DNA of 64,000 bases from Stichopus chloronotus (taxonomy: Eukaryota; Echinodermata; Holothuroidea; Aspidochirotida; Stichopodidae), in the NCBI GenBank assembly GCA_021234535.1, contig CM037850.1, positions 20,138,446-20,202,445 of the forward strand. The letters are read 5' to 3'. The notes beneath the pieces were generated by a model, which searched no databases, was not told where the DNA came from, and saw only the letters and a program-made list of their open reading frames with translations. Below, piece after piece: positions 39,264-51,346 of the stretch (position 1 is the stretch's first letter; every line of letters begins with the position of its first letter). A program made the position numbers and the translations under genes.

Positions 39264-39607
39264 CCATTAAATTTAGTACACAAAAAAATGAGCTTAACAG
39301 GGTCTGTACTTCATGAGCAGCCATGTAGCCGGATTCGCCCAACAGCAGGATATAGACATTATCATGCACTGTAGAAAATTGCTAATATTTCACGATGGGA
39401 AGACGTGGATAAAAGAAAGTTAAAAAAAATGTACATATATATATAGACCAGCAAATCTGCACAGTGACCTAAGCATGAATTGAAAGCATTATACACTAAC
39501 GCGACAATACATATACGATAGAGTATAGCCCATGCAATTGTACAATGCCAATACCCTGTCGATTTAATGTACTCGAGAACATTAATTCACTGAGCAATGT
39601 TCCGTTG

Positions 39608-39620
39608 AGGTTAAAGGTGA
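39608..39620 (+). promoter_or_regulatory. DR1-like nuclear receptor site upstream of gene D
   Basis: AGGTTAAAGGTGA, identical to the site before gene C, ending 157 bases before the gene D ATG. The flanking words TTCCGTTG before it and AGTCAAATGG at 39693-39702 are also shared with C. Confidence 0.55.
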
Positions 39621-39777
39621 AGGTATGTGATGCACGCATGGAGGGAAGTCGATCTAAAGCACTTTTTTTTTTTTACTGACGATACATAACGTAGTCAAAT
39701 GGCTTTGAGCTGGATTCACTGCCTGTGTGTTAAACGTTATATCCTTCACTCTTGCAGTTGCGTTAGTACGTAGCAAC

Positions 39778-42318
39778 ATGGATGAAAGACTGTACGAAGA
39801 CATTGACATAGCTACATGTTATCAACAGTACCGTCCAGATTACAATCGATCAGATCTCGAGGAAAAGATAATTCCTTTCCTAAGAGAGAAGCTAAAAGAG
39901 GTAAGTACGACCACGAGAGGGCTGTACATGATGGTGAGAGGGAAATATTTAGCTACTGATACTGTTGGCTGCTTTGTATATGGGCTACATACGTGTTGTC
40001 GGATCGATGAAAATCTCTTTTTTATTGCAGTATTGCGCTGTGATTGGTCAAAGTCTTTAATTAATACTAGGCTTAGACTACGGGTCTATAGGAGTCCGTT
40101 TGCAGTGTAGCATACATTAAACAAATTACAAAACTGTCATACTGTAGGCATCAAAGGTTTTGGTTCCGGTTGGGTTGTAGAGATTCCAATTCCAGATGTA
40201 CTGACATTCGGGAAAGTGAATAATTACAATATTTACTAAGTTCCTCAGTTTATAAAATTTTTGGTATCCTTCGACCATCATCAGAGTACAACTAAGAACT
40301 CAAATGCAACATCAACACACTTAGTTACTGTGCAAGTACGTAGGAGCAGAAGATCGAGGAAATTAGAACATTAGAAAACAACAACATTAAACGGCAATGG
40401 AAAACAACAATGGCAGAGAAGTAGATGAATGCAAACAATATACTCTACCAAAACGGAGAGAAGTGGATGTAAAGAACCAGCGCTTAGAGCCATTAGATTC
40501 TTTGGATTATCACCATTCTACCAGTGGACAGTTTTTCAATTCTATTCATTACGAGATTGAGTTCGGTGATACAGGCACCTTGTTCAGATGTTACTCTTCT
40601 TTGTTTCTCCTCTTGTTTTTGTTTTCTGTGTACGGTAGCCTGACCTCGAATAAGCAATTCAAGCTTCTGTCAGATCTCCCCACATTCTTCATAGTGCTGT
40701 TGAAATATTTATAATTTTTTACTGCCATTTGTTCTGATTGTGTAATAATGCTGATTAAATCAAAATCAAATCAAACTTTCATTTACTGGTACCTGTCTCC
40801 GGACTATGGTCATTATGTATTGCAGTTAAGGATATAAATATCTAATTCAAAATCTTTACTAATTTGGTGTACTGTCCTTTTTGGCAAGGGACCACAAAGT
40901 CACAGTATGTGACTTTTGGGCTACAATTTATACACCTGCTGTACCCTCTGCAATATGAAAAGCAATCTCAAGTTGTTTTACTATATTTCAGAATTCAATA
41001 TTTCAATGACAATAGTAAATATATTTATTTAATACTTTGTACCACAGATGAGCGCAATGATCAATAATTAAAGTTCTGACATCAAGTGATTAACTAATAA
41101 GATGGATGATTATATACAACTTTACTTACGGAAGCTTAGTCTTGTACTCTCCTAAAGTAGAGTTTTTTTGGTCATGGATAGTAATTATTTTTTTAATCTA
41201 AATATAGACTCCAGATGGTCTTGCTGTAGATGTCGGTTGTGGGACTGGACAACTTACCAGGCTCCTAGCATCTTTCTTTAGCAGAGTCATCGGGGTGGAC
41301 ATCAGCGAGGCGCAGATTACCGTAGCGAAGCAGTCTACATCGGAAGGAAATATCGAATACAGGTTATAACTAATCCACTTTGACCAAGTTTGCAAATAGA
41401 CCAAACAATCTCCATTTGAAAGTACATTGGAAATCGCTAAAATTGCGGACATTGTTGTTTTGCGAAATAGACCTGCTACCTTTATTTTTTTTTTCTATTC
41501 CGCAAAAGGGACATACTTGTTGAGCTTTATTTCTTCTTTCGTGAAAGTGCTGAAAATAACCAAATCTTACCATCAAAGTCAAATATTGACCATTGCATGA
41601 GCAAATTTTCTGTCGTACACCTATATCATGAGTACATACTGGCGAAGTAAGTAAGTTTGTTACGTCAAAAGAAAGGCTCAGAAGGGATCATGATTATACC
41701 TCTAACCTTATCCTTTAGATTCTTAACCGTTTTTTTTTTGAAGATAATTGAGAATTTTAAATGCTACAAGGGCTGTATTAGAAGTGTTTATACTTTCTTC
41801 TTAAAATGTTGATATCACTTACTAATGTGTAAGACAGATGGCAATTAATTTGGAGACGATGAATGTAATACAGATCTAAGAACCCATTTTTCCTTTTTTT
41901 CTTGAAGTCCTTCACGTGCGTCCAGATTATCGCAAATTACACTCTTAAATAGTGCTACTTTCAGAGGCCTCAAAATGATGTGCTACGTTTATTTTGCTTT
42001 CAGAAACTTGGCTCACAGGAACAAAAAACCTTCTAAGGGTCATTCTCTGACTACCTATCGGGGACGAAGTCCACTTTAAGCAGTGTGTGTATGCAATATT
42101 TGCAAATGTATTGATGATGAAGCTCCAGCTTATTTCCCTGAGATGCTAAGGCAGAAAAGCCTCGTCATTGTCACCTTATGTCACTAGATTTGCTATGGTT
42201 AGGTATCTGCTTCTCATCGCAATGTCTTCGAGGAAACGATTGCGTGAATCAATTATTTCCATTGCATGTCCTCTGCTATCAAAACTTTTGCATTCGCACA
42301 TTAAAAGGTCAAAGTAGG

Positions 42319-42354
<36 letters not shown>

Positions 42355-45300
42355 CTTCTCTGTTTTGTTGATTGCAGTGTGATGGCCAAAATTTTCCTTG
42401 TAAGTGCAGCATCCCGGTCAATGTAATTTGTGATAAATAAATGTTTGTTTCTATGTATCCATACATCCATCAATCACAAGATCTACCGACACTGTGCAAC
42501 ACTCAGCCTCATCATGTTTGCATTTTCATAAAATGGGAAAATCATATCTCAAAAACTAAAGTAGATATAAATACACCACTTACGTGCATCATCATTCATG
42601 GTCCTACCCTTCAAATTCCGAATGGAACCCAGCGGCACTATTGTAGTTGCATCCATTTCACACAACCTTTAAACTATTCTTTTCTGCAAGTTCACAAAAA
42701 CAGTATTTTTTTTACAATATTTCTTGTGGTTTCCACCAGGTCGCCATTTAGATCTTTCCACATGACATGAAATAAATAAAAAACATTTCTATCTATTCAA
42801 GTGTTCTAAAATCTTTAGAAATCCACACGCTTCTTCCTTAGTCAGACTCTCTCCTTTCATTGTAGACAAGGCAAAATTCACATCAAGTATTACGCAACAC
42901 CCTCGCTTATAAGCCGAGAATTGCAACTTACAAGAATGGCCTTAATCAAGGAATTTGGTTAATAAAAAACAAAGAAATAAATAGGGGTTGATTTTCTTAC
43001 TCTGCAACACCTTCACTTGGGGTGGTGCACGTGGTAAAGTTGAAAGCAAAGGAGGCAACACATAAAACGGTGAACCACTATAAGGGAGCAACGTATAAAG
43101 CAGCTGCTGACAAAAAAATATATATATATTTTTCGTACTGAGTATTTCTCTAATCCCCCTTTTATTTCCTGCTTTTTTTGTGTTAAATCTGTCTGAGAAG
43201 TGTGTCTAGTGTGTACAACGACAATATTTGCATGATCAAATGTGTCAGCAACGTACATATTTCCACACTCCTATTCCAAAATCCCAAGTGTGCACGGACC
43301 ATTATTTGTTTTACCTGTCTGTAGTAGGCTACAAACGACCATTTTGCTCATTTAGGGTAGCAAGTCTATCATTCTGGAACATCATTTCTTTCATCCAGAA
43401 TTTCACCGGCGGAAAATTTATCGTTCCTGCCTTCTGAATCTGTCGATTTGGTGAGTGTGGCAACAGCTATCCACTTCTTTGACGGCGAATTGTTTTTCAA
43501 GGAAATCGTCCGAATTTTAAAACCGGGAGGATGTTTGACTGTTATCTCGCCTGTTTCACCGTCCAGATACGTCTCCGTGGTAATGGACACAACGAATGCA
43601 GAAGCAATCAGCCAATGCCGATCGCTAATGGAAGAGGTATGTCAAGCTTCTTTGTTGAAACCACAAACCCAGATGTTGGCACATATACAGTATCATCACC
43701 GAAAGATTTTTGTTTAGATCACGATAGCTGTAATTTTGAGGTTCATGCTTCGTTTTGTATTGCTACGAAGTATCTGGCAGGCATATATGGGAGAAAATTA
43801 AATTCTGCTAATATATTTTATTTCTGACTCTGAGATATGATGTCATTCGTGCCGAAAGAGTAATTAAAGGGAAATAGGGCTTTAGAATACACCAACGTGA
43901 CATACAAAAGAAAATGGCAGTAATATTGTTAAACCATTCAGTGTCATCAATAAACATCTACCAAAGCTTCATCTCCTCAAAACATTATGCATGTGATGAG
44001 TAGTGGAAGATGCATCATTTGAATTTTGAAAAGTTTGGGTTAACAAATTAGTGTTGAGTAAGAAATAACTGAATTTCTATCTGTGAGAAGCTTATTTCTT
44101 GAAAAGAAGACTACTGTCCTTCCTTCTTTTGAATAATCTATCCTTCTACGTCCACAAACATTGTTTTAAAAAGCATGGATGTTTCCTCTAACGCAAACGC
44201 TCTATTTCCCTTTAACGTGACACGATGAAACCAACCCAAGTATCTTAGAAAATGAAATTGTCAATCATATCAATATCACCGACAAACTTCACTTCTCAGC
44301 GTCACAATCCTCTTCACCGAAGTATTTATAGGTTGATAGTGCCTGTGAAACCAGAAAGTCAAAGGTACCTGTGATTATATGTTTACGAAAATCACAAGAA
44401 TGCCAACGTACCAGCTTTTCAAGTTGGAGGTCACACACTTTCCCTTCTTGAGACCCAATATATCTACAAGATTTTCAGACTATAATTTCTGCTGACCGCA
44501 CGTGGCCTTTGACCCACAAATAAAAATCACAGAGATCATATACTTATAAAGACTTACCAAAGGGTACAGTTTGAACTTCAAGGTACAAACATGTAGTTGC
44601 TGAGTTTTTCTTCCTAAAAAGAGTATACGAAGTTATCACACAGATCTTAGATAACAGTTTGCACTCTCTTCCTCTAAATTGTTTATTGGTATTTCCTTTA
44701 AGAAATCGTGTTATAAACTGATCTGCATTCAGCATTCTGCATTAAAAACTGACATTCTGTCAGACAGAGCCTACGTAGAGAGAATGTTTATGAGTTTGAG
44801 TTTTATGTGTTTTATTTAAATCTCCTTACGTTAAATGGGGGTGGGTGGATGTTGTGTCCTCAAAGGTCATCAATGTTTACCTAAGCTCTGCAGGTAAACA
44901 TTGATCAAGTTCAATCAAGAAATTTCCATCTACAAACATGAGAAGCGATCATTTATTTACAATGGGTTCCTAACACACCAATTGTGAATTTCAAGCAACG
45001 TGGCCTTCTTGAGATGACGTGTGTGTCACATAAATAAATTCACACACACACGTCATCAAAATTACCAGATTACTAGCCTGTCTTCCGCAAGGAGTGAATA
45101 TCATATTAACCGCGAATAAACAAGGGTAATTGGGCTCTAAACACTGGTCTGTGTTAGCAACACGTAACACATCCAGGTTCTCTATCGGGTAGGCCTACAG
45201 ATTAGGCCAGGAGAATTGACAACTTAGTAAACTTTCATTTCAAATGCATTGATAAGTGAAAAAGAAACGTTGATATATGTTAGTTACTATATTAGTTTGG

Positions 45301-48300
45301 TTAGTTTATTTTATATCTGACGCTCAGATATGAGTTATTTAATGCAAAATTCGTAATCGCGTCAGGTAAAATTAAAAATAGAAACCTAACTTCAATTTAT
45401 GTGTTTCTTCAATCACATTTCTGAGAGTCATCCTCATCACTCCATGCGAAAGTGAATGGTAATAGAGAAGTTTATCTGTGAGTTTAAGTTATTTAGTTTA
45501 GAAAATATTAAAATTGCATGCACATTAAATTTTCAAGTCTTAAATCAAGTTTCAAGTCAGGGGCATACTTATTCGTACCTACAGTTATCTGCATTACTAT
45601 GTGATAAACAATAGGTTATATAATATTTTATCTCTAGGATATGAGATATATGGTTTAGATAAATTCTGTATTAAGGAGCACACGTAATGTTAAACATGAG
45701 AACTGTTTTCCATGATTCTTTCATTTAAATATTACGATTTTTCCATTAGAAGTTCACTTATTAATTACGAGCGATAAAAAGTGTCAGCATCGGTAAAGGC
45801 TGTGTTTACGTACGGCCAAAAAAGGCTGCTTAAATGTTTTGCACTTTTTTGGGAGGGGATCACTTCTTTCTGGCGATTGTGAAAACCTCAAGTATATTTA
45901 TATTCTCAAAGAACAGTAAGATTTCATACAAACACTAGATTAAGAATGCGTCAAAATGTTGGTATATTTTTCAAGGGCATGAGAAGTGCGGGAAGAACAT
46001 TCCTTTACAATTTCACAATGGCATAAACATCAATAAATAAAAAATATTTACTTACTACTGAATAATTATTAACCGTCACATTCAATCAACCAAAGATTAT
46101 GGAAACGAACAAAATATGTTTCTTTGCATTAATTGCCGAGCAATTTTTAATTTGCGTCTTTGATAGAGATAAATCAGAGACATGTGTCACGTAGCACGTA
46201 GATTGATAAAGCAAAATGAATAATCAAAACAAACAAGTTACCTACGGTATGCAAATGCATTATAAACCCCTAAAAGTAACTTATATGTACAGTGATTACA
46301 TCGAAAAGTGCCCATAAAACTTCAAGTCCTGAATGTCCAAAAGAATTGCGGCAAATTAATTGGAGCAATACATATGTTTCTTTTGTCTCTTCTCAGATTG
46401 CGGAAATAACAGTGCAAAATGTCGGATCGAGGGCGAGACAGGTCTGCACAACTGGAGAATATCCCTCTCTTGCATACCAAGAGAAAAAGAAGTAAGTACT
46501 GAACTATATAGCATATATTGTAGTTAGTCTTTATTCCTCACTTTCACTTCAAAACAAAGTCTAACAATTTGATTGGTTCGGTTGATAGACCAACCACCTT
46601 CAAAACGAAGAGTGTTGGATACGACACCTTGCAGATGGGGACCTGCTGCCCTTTTGCTTGGTATTCAGAGTTTAAGAGACTCGAACACGGTTTACGTCAA
46701 TCTGTTTGGTAAACTCATTAGGGGAAATGTCAAAATCCCTTGGGATGTAAGGTTTCTAACCCTGTTAATACATTCGAGTTCATTACATCATCGACGTAAG
46801 CAAGCTCTCACTGTGGCTGCGTGAGAACTGATGGTCTTCTATATCTCCTTTGATATCCGTTCTTTACCATGATTCAGGCTTTTCGTTGGATTGCATCATT
46901 TTGATCTCCGTGAGGTCGTTTGTAGCACAACATTGAGAAAAGCATGTTTGCAAAAGTGAAGTGTGTTCGTTTCCAGGTAGAATTGAAGTGGTCATAATAA
47001 CGTCGTTCGAACAATGAATACAGCACCGGGACTTCAAAGCTCAGTTAGAAGAGTCTCCACACTAGAAAGTTAAATATTTGGTGTTCGATTCATGATAAAG
47101 TCAAGTATTTTTCACCATTCCTTGTATGTCCAATTTCCCCCATTTTATTCAAAATGCATCAACAACAAACAGAGAAAAAACGTCTTCATACAATGCTAAG
47201 ACAAAGGATGAGTATGGCATATTTTAGTACCAATCTCATAACCTTAGGTTGTTTCTGTCACCCCACTGTGATTCTATCGCACTTGGTAACGAACATAATC
47301 ACTGTAAACTAGACGTCAAATACCTGTTACGTACCTTTAATATGTAACTTTAGGAGTTAGCTATGTGGAGTTTCATATATATACAGGCCCCTGTACGAGT
47401 AGCCCCATTAATTTTCCATAAGATATCGTGGTGGCTTCCTTTACAGAGAAATCGAAACAAAAAGCAAACTACTTGTGGTCTCTCACAGAGTACACACTGT
47501 CTTTACTTATTTATGTTATTTGTGTCCGTAGATTAAGAAAATGATGTTCCTTGAATCAACGTGGGTGACAGGAGAGGAACTTAAGGGATGTAAGCATTCG
47601 CCCTGTATTTACCCCTTATTAATTGATGTTCAGGATGTTTGTAACACCTCTTTTTGTCTAAACTCTCCCTAACATAAACACACAGAGGAATAGGTTAATT
47701 AAGACTTGGCTAATCTTTGGCGGAATAAGTAAACGGGATGGGTAGATGACTCTTGACTTGGTAGGGTACTCACTTAGGGTTTCCTCCCTATTATCGAGAG
47801 ATTTCAATTGTTCTCCTACAGTAAATCCCTCCAAATTTCAGCAAACTCTGCCAACATGGTGGTGTCTCTCTGCATCTTGTCCTGAGCTATTGCTGTTGGA
47901 CGAAGTCTGTCATGAAGCTTCTCTCCAGATCTTGTCAGTGCAATGTTTGACACCTTGTGATTGACTGTGGCATCTTTTCTGTCCCTATTCTCGTCGCAGA
48001 TCTTCGAGAGCTTTGACCAGATCTTAATATAAGCATCAGGACAATACGCGATTGCCCATTGGACATGCATCTTGTGGCATGATGACACTGTTGCCTTCTT
48101 CCCGTCAGTACTTTGCGCAGACGAAGTGATTATTGCTAAAATATTTTATGACATGTAATATCTGGTCCTTCACATTTGTTAACCTCCGGGTTATGAGTAA
48201 GCGGATTTAACAAGATTGAACAACTTCTTTCATCTTCTTCCTCATAGCAGCTACATTAGACGCATTGTCATTTACAATACTTCTAACATGGCAGCCCAAT

Positions 48301-51300
48301 CCACTCTGTCGATGGCATGGCAACGTTCACCAGATAATCCGCAGTATGGCACTCTCCAGACTCTACCAAGTAAAACCTGTTCACTTTCCGTGAACAGTGG
48401 CTTATAGAATTGAATCATTTTGCACGTTCGACCTGCCATCCACTCTAGTACACACAGTACCTCCTCTCAAAATGTCAGCACACTTACTTACTTCCTGCTC
48501 ATGCACTTGATTTAAGTGCTTTTCAGCAACGTCATGCCTTGAGAGTGGTTTGTACTCTGGTTGCATGCATTTTACGATCTAAACAAATTCTGGATGCTTC
48601 ACAATGCGGAAAGGTGAATTGGTAGCAAACAACATCATTGCGCCCTGCTCATCAATTTCTGCTTCTTAAGTAGAAGAGGCTTTGATGACGAAACTGTCGA
48701 GCGCCTTTTTCTTACGCGGAATTCCTGATGGACTAGGTTGGGCACTGATAGCAGATGTACTTGGTGACATTGGTGTAGCATAAACAAAAGCTGTGGGTGA
48801 CGTAGATGGTCCTAAAAGTTGGTGTAATGGTCAGTGGCTTGTTGTGATACTGTGAAAGAAGCGAAAGCTGGGGAAGGCAAAACGAATTCATGCATCATTC
48901 GCAAATACGTTGTAATGACTTTAGGAAGTTACTTCTATCAGTAAACAATATTGATGAATGATATATGAGTCCACAATTGCAAGTTGCTTTTTAAATTTAT
49001 TTCTTTGGCAAAGTGATCTTCCGTTACAGAACACATATCACAGTAAAATTTAATTCTATCCACCAATCCTTGCATCTCATCGCCACAGATGTTGCATTTC
49101 GCTCGGCACTACGTCGCTGTTCCAGATGGTAGTTTTTGGAAATGAAGCCAACTAACATCATGTCCCCTACCTGACATGATAATAGGCCTTAAAAATCTGT
49201 GCTTTTCTAGAAACAATTTACCTGTTAAATCAGTTGAAATGAGGGGTGAAAATATACCTGACCTGCTACGCACTGTGAAGTATGTGACGCTGAACTGTGA
49301 CACTGATGTGTAAGATAACCTTCATAGGCGAGTATAAACATTGAAAAGAGGCTATCACTTTTAAATTAATCCACTTGGTAAAGTGTAAACAAACATTGTA
49401 AGGAATACAAGAACGTAATCCCCAATTGGCTTCTGGGTGTTGTGAATGCATTCCTGTGTATAGAAGCAGATGCTCTTGACCACAAAACTCTTTGTATACA
49501 AATAGGCCCCACATGCAAAGTGCTTATCCAAAAAAAAAAAAAAAAAAATACAGCCTGCATCTGAATAAAATACAACTGTCAAAATAGTTTGAGGTCCAGT
49601 AATCGTACAACGGGAAATAGTGTGATCATTCAGTATGAGTGCCAAAAGAGAGATGCTAAAAACATTTGCAAACAAATTGCACTGAGGACTTAGAGAATTT
49701 AAAAACAAATAGAAATATGATTTTTATATAAAATAACCCGATTTTTGTCATCTGACAAAACAACCCTGCTTCATGGATTTTCTTTGTTTCCGTGGTGAAT
49801 AAAACATCCGTGTTTGCAAGCAAATTTACAATTTAAGAAGAGATGTCTAGCTGTCACCCCTATTCAGGCAGAAGGCGAAATTCTAATCAATATTTGTACT
49901 GTGTCTACCAGATAGATTACCGACGTACCACCACATCACCCCGGCTGATGCCCTCCTGTAGACGATATGGTCGATGCCAGTTGCACTTACGTGACATGAT
50001 GTCCCGTAGATAATCTGGTCGATCCTCTTGGTTTGTAGGTGATGTGGATGCTCCCGTAGACGATAGGTGATGCCCCCGTGGATGATCTCGTCGACGACCC
50101 CCGTGGACGGTCTGGTCGATGCCTCCCCTCCCCCCGGTAGACCCCCTCCCCCGGTAGATCTGGCCGATTTACCCGCAGACTATCTGGTCGATGGCCAAAC
50201 CACTACGTGACCCTGGTATACGAGTAATCCGACGAATCTGAAGGAAGCTGAATTAGCGCCATTAGTCGCTCACTGTAGTGGTTAATATGACGCTATATTT
50301 TCTAAATACCTGCGGCTGTTTACAGAGGGGTTACCTGCATTAAATTGGCGCCCTTCCATTTATTTGTGTACTCGTTGTCAACTCGGATATCCTGCCAAAG
50401 CGGGGGGACCAGGCTACGGAGAACTGAGCCCCGCTACCCCTAAGTCATAAATTGACACGGCGACGTAACAAGCACAGATGGTATCCACGCAAATCATCTG
50501 TGCTTTACCTAGGTTTCTGTAGGCTCTAATTAATGTATTAGCAGGATATTTAGGGGAGATCTACAAATTATTAACCATTTTTGTAAATTGATGTTCTTCT
50601 GATTGGGTTTCTCAGTTTCTCACCTGGCGTTGGTCCCAAAATATTCACAGCACATGTATAAATGACAAAAATGCCATAAAGATCACAAACAGTGGTATAA
50701 ATCAGCTTAAAATTTCGTTAAAAGCATAAATTTATATTTTTCTCCAAACATCCTTGGAGGACTGAAAAAGAACACAAACTACGGGGTACTCAAATTATTT
50801 GTTTTATCCTGTTCTAGATTCACAATCAAACTTTGGAAGCCATTAAATGGTTTGGAAGGATTTGCTGGCTTCTTGAAATCTCTCGGTGGTCTTAGTAGGT
50901 ACCGAAAGGCGAATTTACACAAGGAAGACGTTGTTGAAGTGTTGCAAAAGAGGTAACGTAGAAAAAAAAAATGTATGAAAATAACACTTAAAAGTAAGTG
51001 AAGGATAGATGTAATGACAGTACTAAAATTCAGAAAAAATGTTTATTACTCCATACTATCCATGTTTAGTTAAGAGATAAGTAAGGAGGTAAGTCAAAAA
51101 CATATCATTACCATAATAGTAAATTAGAAAGGAATTCCCAGCAGACCAACTGAAGCTTTACAGTCCGAATGGATACGCATTAAATTTCCTCCTATTAACC
51201 AAAAATTCATGTCGTTATTTATGTCATCTTTCTCTCATAGACTCAAGAAGATACTCCGTGAGATCACATCAACTCCAGAAGCATTTCCACTTTATCTCAA

Positions 51301-51346
51301 TAGCGAGTTGGAATGCACTATGTATCGTAAACCGTGTACAGATTAA
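39778..51346 (+). CDS. SAM-dependent methyltransferase, array copy D (6 exons, 283 aa)
   Basis: Joined exons 39778-39900, 41208-41362, 43399-43636, 46397-46491, 50818-50952 and 51241-51346 give 283 codons ending in TAA. This is the longest copy (11.6 kb), with introns of 1307, 2036, 2760, 4326 and 288 bp; intron 4 holds a decayed hAT transposase. Motif I DVGCGTG (49-55) and D72 are intact and ILKPGGCL is kept. D differs at places constant in the others: AKYYQRYRPDYKR is ATCYQQYRPDYNR, KEFTSEEN is KQSTSEGN, and (H/Q)YF is HFF. The C-terminus YRKPCTD and the 3' flank match copy C. Class I methyltransferase function is well supported. Whether D works on the same substrate is uncertain. Confidence 0.92.
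42328..42354. repeat. A27 homopolymer, intron 2 of D
   Basis: A run of 27 A, preceded by unremarkable DNA. It could be the poly(A) tail of a retroposed sequence on the + strand, but I recognise no source sequence upstream. Confidence 0.9.
43978..44217 (+). repeat. 240-bp intronic repeat shared with gene A
   Basis: Partner of 3624-3865 (same strand). It lies in intron 3 of gene D whereas the A copy is in intron 1, so it moved independently of the gene duplication. Confidence 0.75.
44865..45059. repeat. Dispersed TTTGACCT-family repeat with two hairpins
   Basis: Contains TCAATGTTTACCT ... AGGTAAACATTGA (44869-44904) and GATGACGTGTGTGT ... ACACACACGTCATC (45012-45058), two inverted repeats with short loops. 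The intervening CTAACACACCAATTGTGAATTTCAAGC block resembles 26170-26200. Confidence 0.45.
46570..46760 (+). repeat. tRNA-derived SINE, intron 4 of D
   Basis: Begins TTGGTTCGGTTGATAGACC about 80 bases after exon 4; the body GGGACCTGCTGCCC, TTTTGCTTGGTATTCAGAG and TTTAAGAGACTCGAACA matches 30470-30515 in gene C, at the same position relative to exon 4. Confidence 0.5.
47045..47105 (+). repeat. tRNA-like SINE remnant, intron 4 of D
   Basis: TCCACACTAGAAAGTTAAAT and GGTGTTCGATTC (decayed B box), then GTCAAGTATTTTTCACCAT, align with 8000-8065 in intron 4 of gene A. Confidence 0.45.
47810..49115 (-). pseudogene. Decayed BED zinc finger / hAT-family transposase, inside intron 4 of D
   Basis: On the - strand, in transposase order: a BED-finger piece RAKCNICGDEMQGLVDRI (near 49105-49050); SPSTSAISAQPSPSGIPRKK then KALDSFVIKASS (48780-48670); IDEQGAMMLFATNSPFRIV and KHPEFV, MQPEYKPLSRHDVAEKHLN (48655-48510); TVCTRVDGRSNVQN (near 48450); finally CHKMHVQWAIAYCPDAY, and KVSNIALTRSGEKLHDRLRP with AEFAEIWRDLL (48088-47816). 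This order fits BED-DUF659 hAT-like proteins, with the DDE/RNase H-like core broken by several stops and frameshifts. It lies opposite to gene D and has no dimerisation C-terminus. Terminal repeats were not found. Confidence 0.7.
49940..50200. repeat. GC-rich GTAGACGATCTGGTCGATG minisatellite, intron 4 of D
   Basis: At least seven imperfect units of CCC(G)GTAGACGATCTGGTCGATGC spaced 25-49 bases apart (for example 49957, 50003, 50050, 50075, 50098, 50170). This is the most GC-rich stretch of the window, about 60% by eye against roughly 35% around it. No coding frame is conserved across it. Confidence 0.65.

Noticed and set aside
40397..40714. 105-residue + strand frame in intron 1 of gene D
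   Set aside because: No recognisable domain; ends in a hydrophobic stretch typical of T-rich DNA, and it lies within an intron.
49940..50200. Possible CRISPR array
   Set aside because: Units are imperfect, spacing is irregular and the context is a eukaryotic intron; it is a minisatellite.
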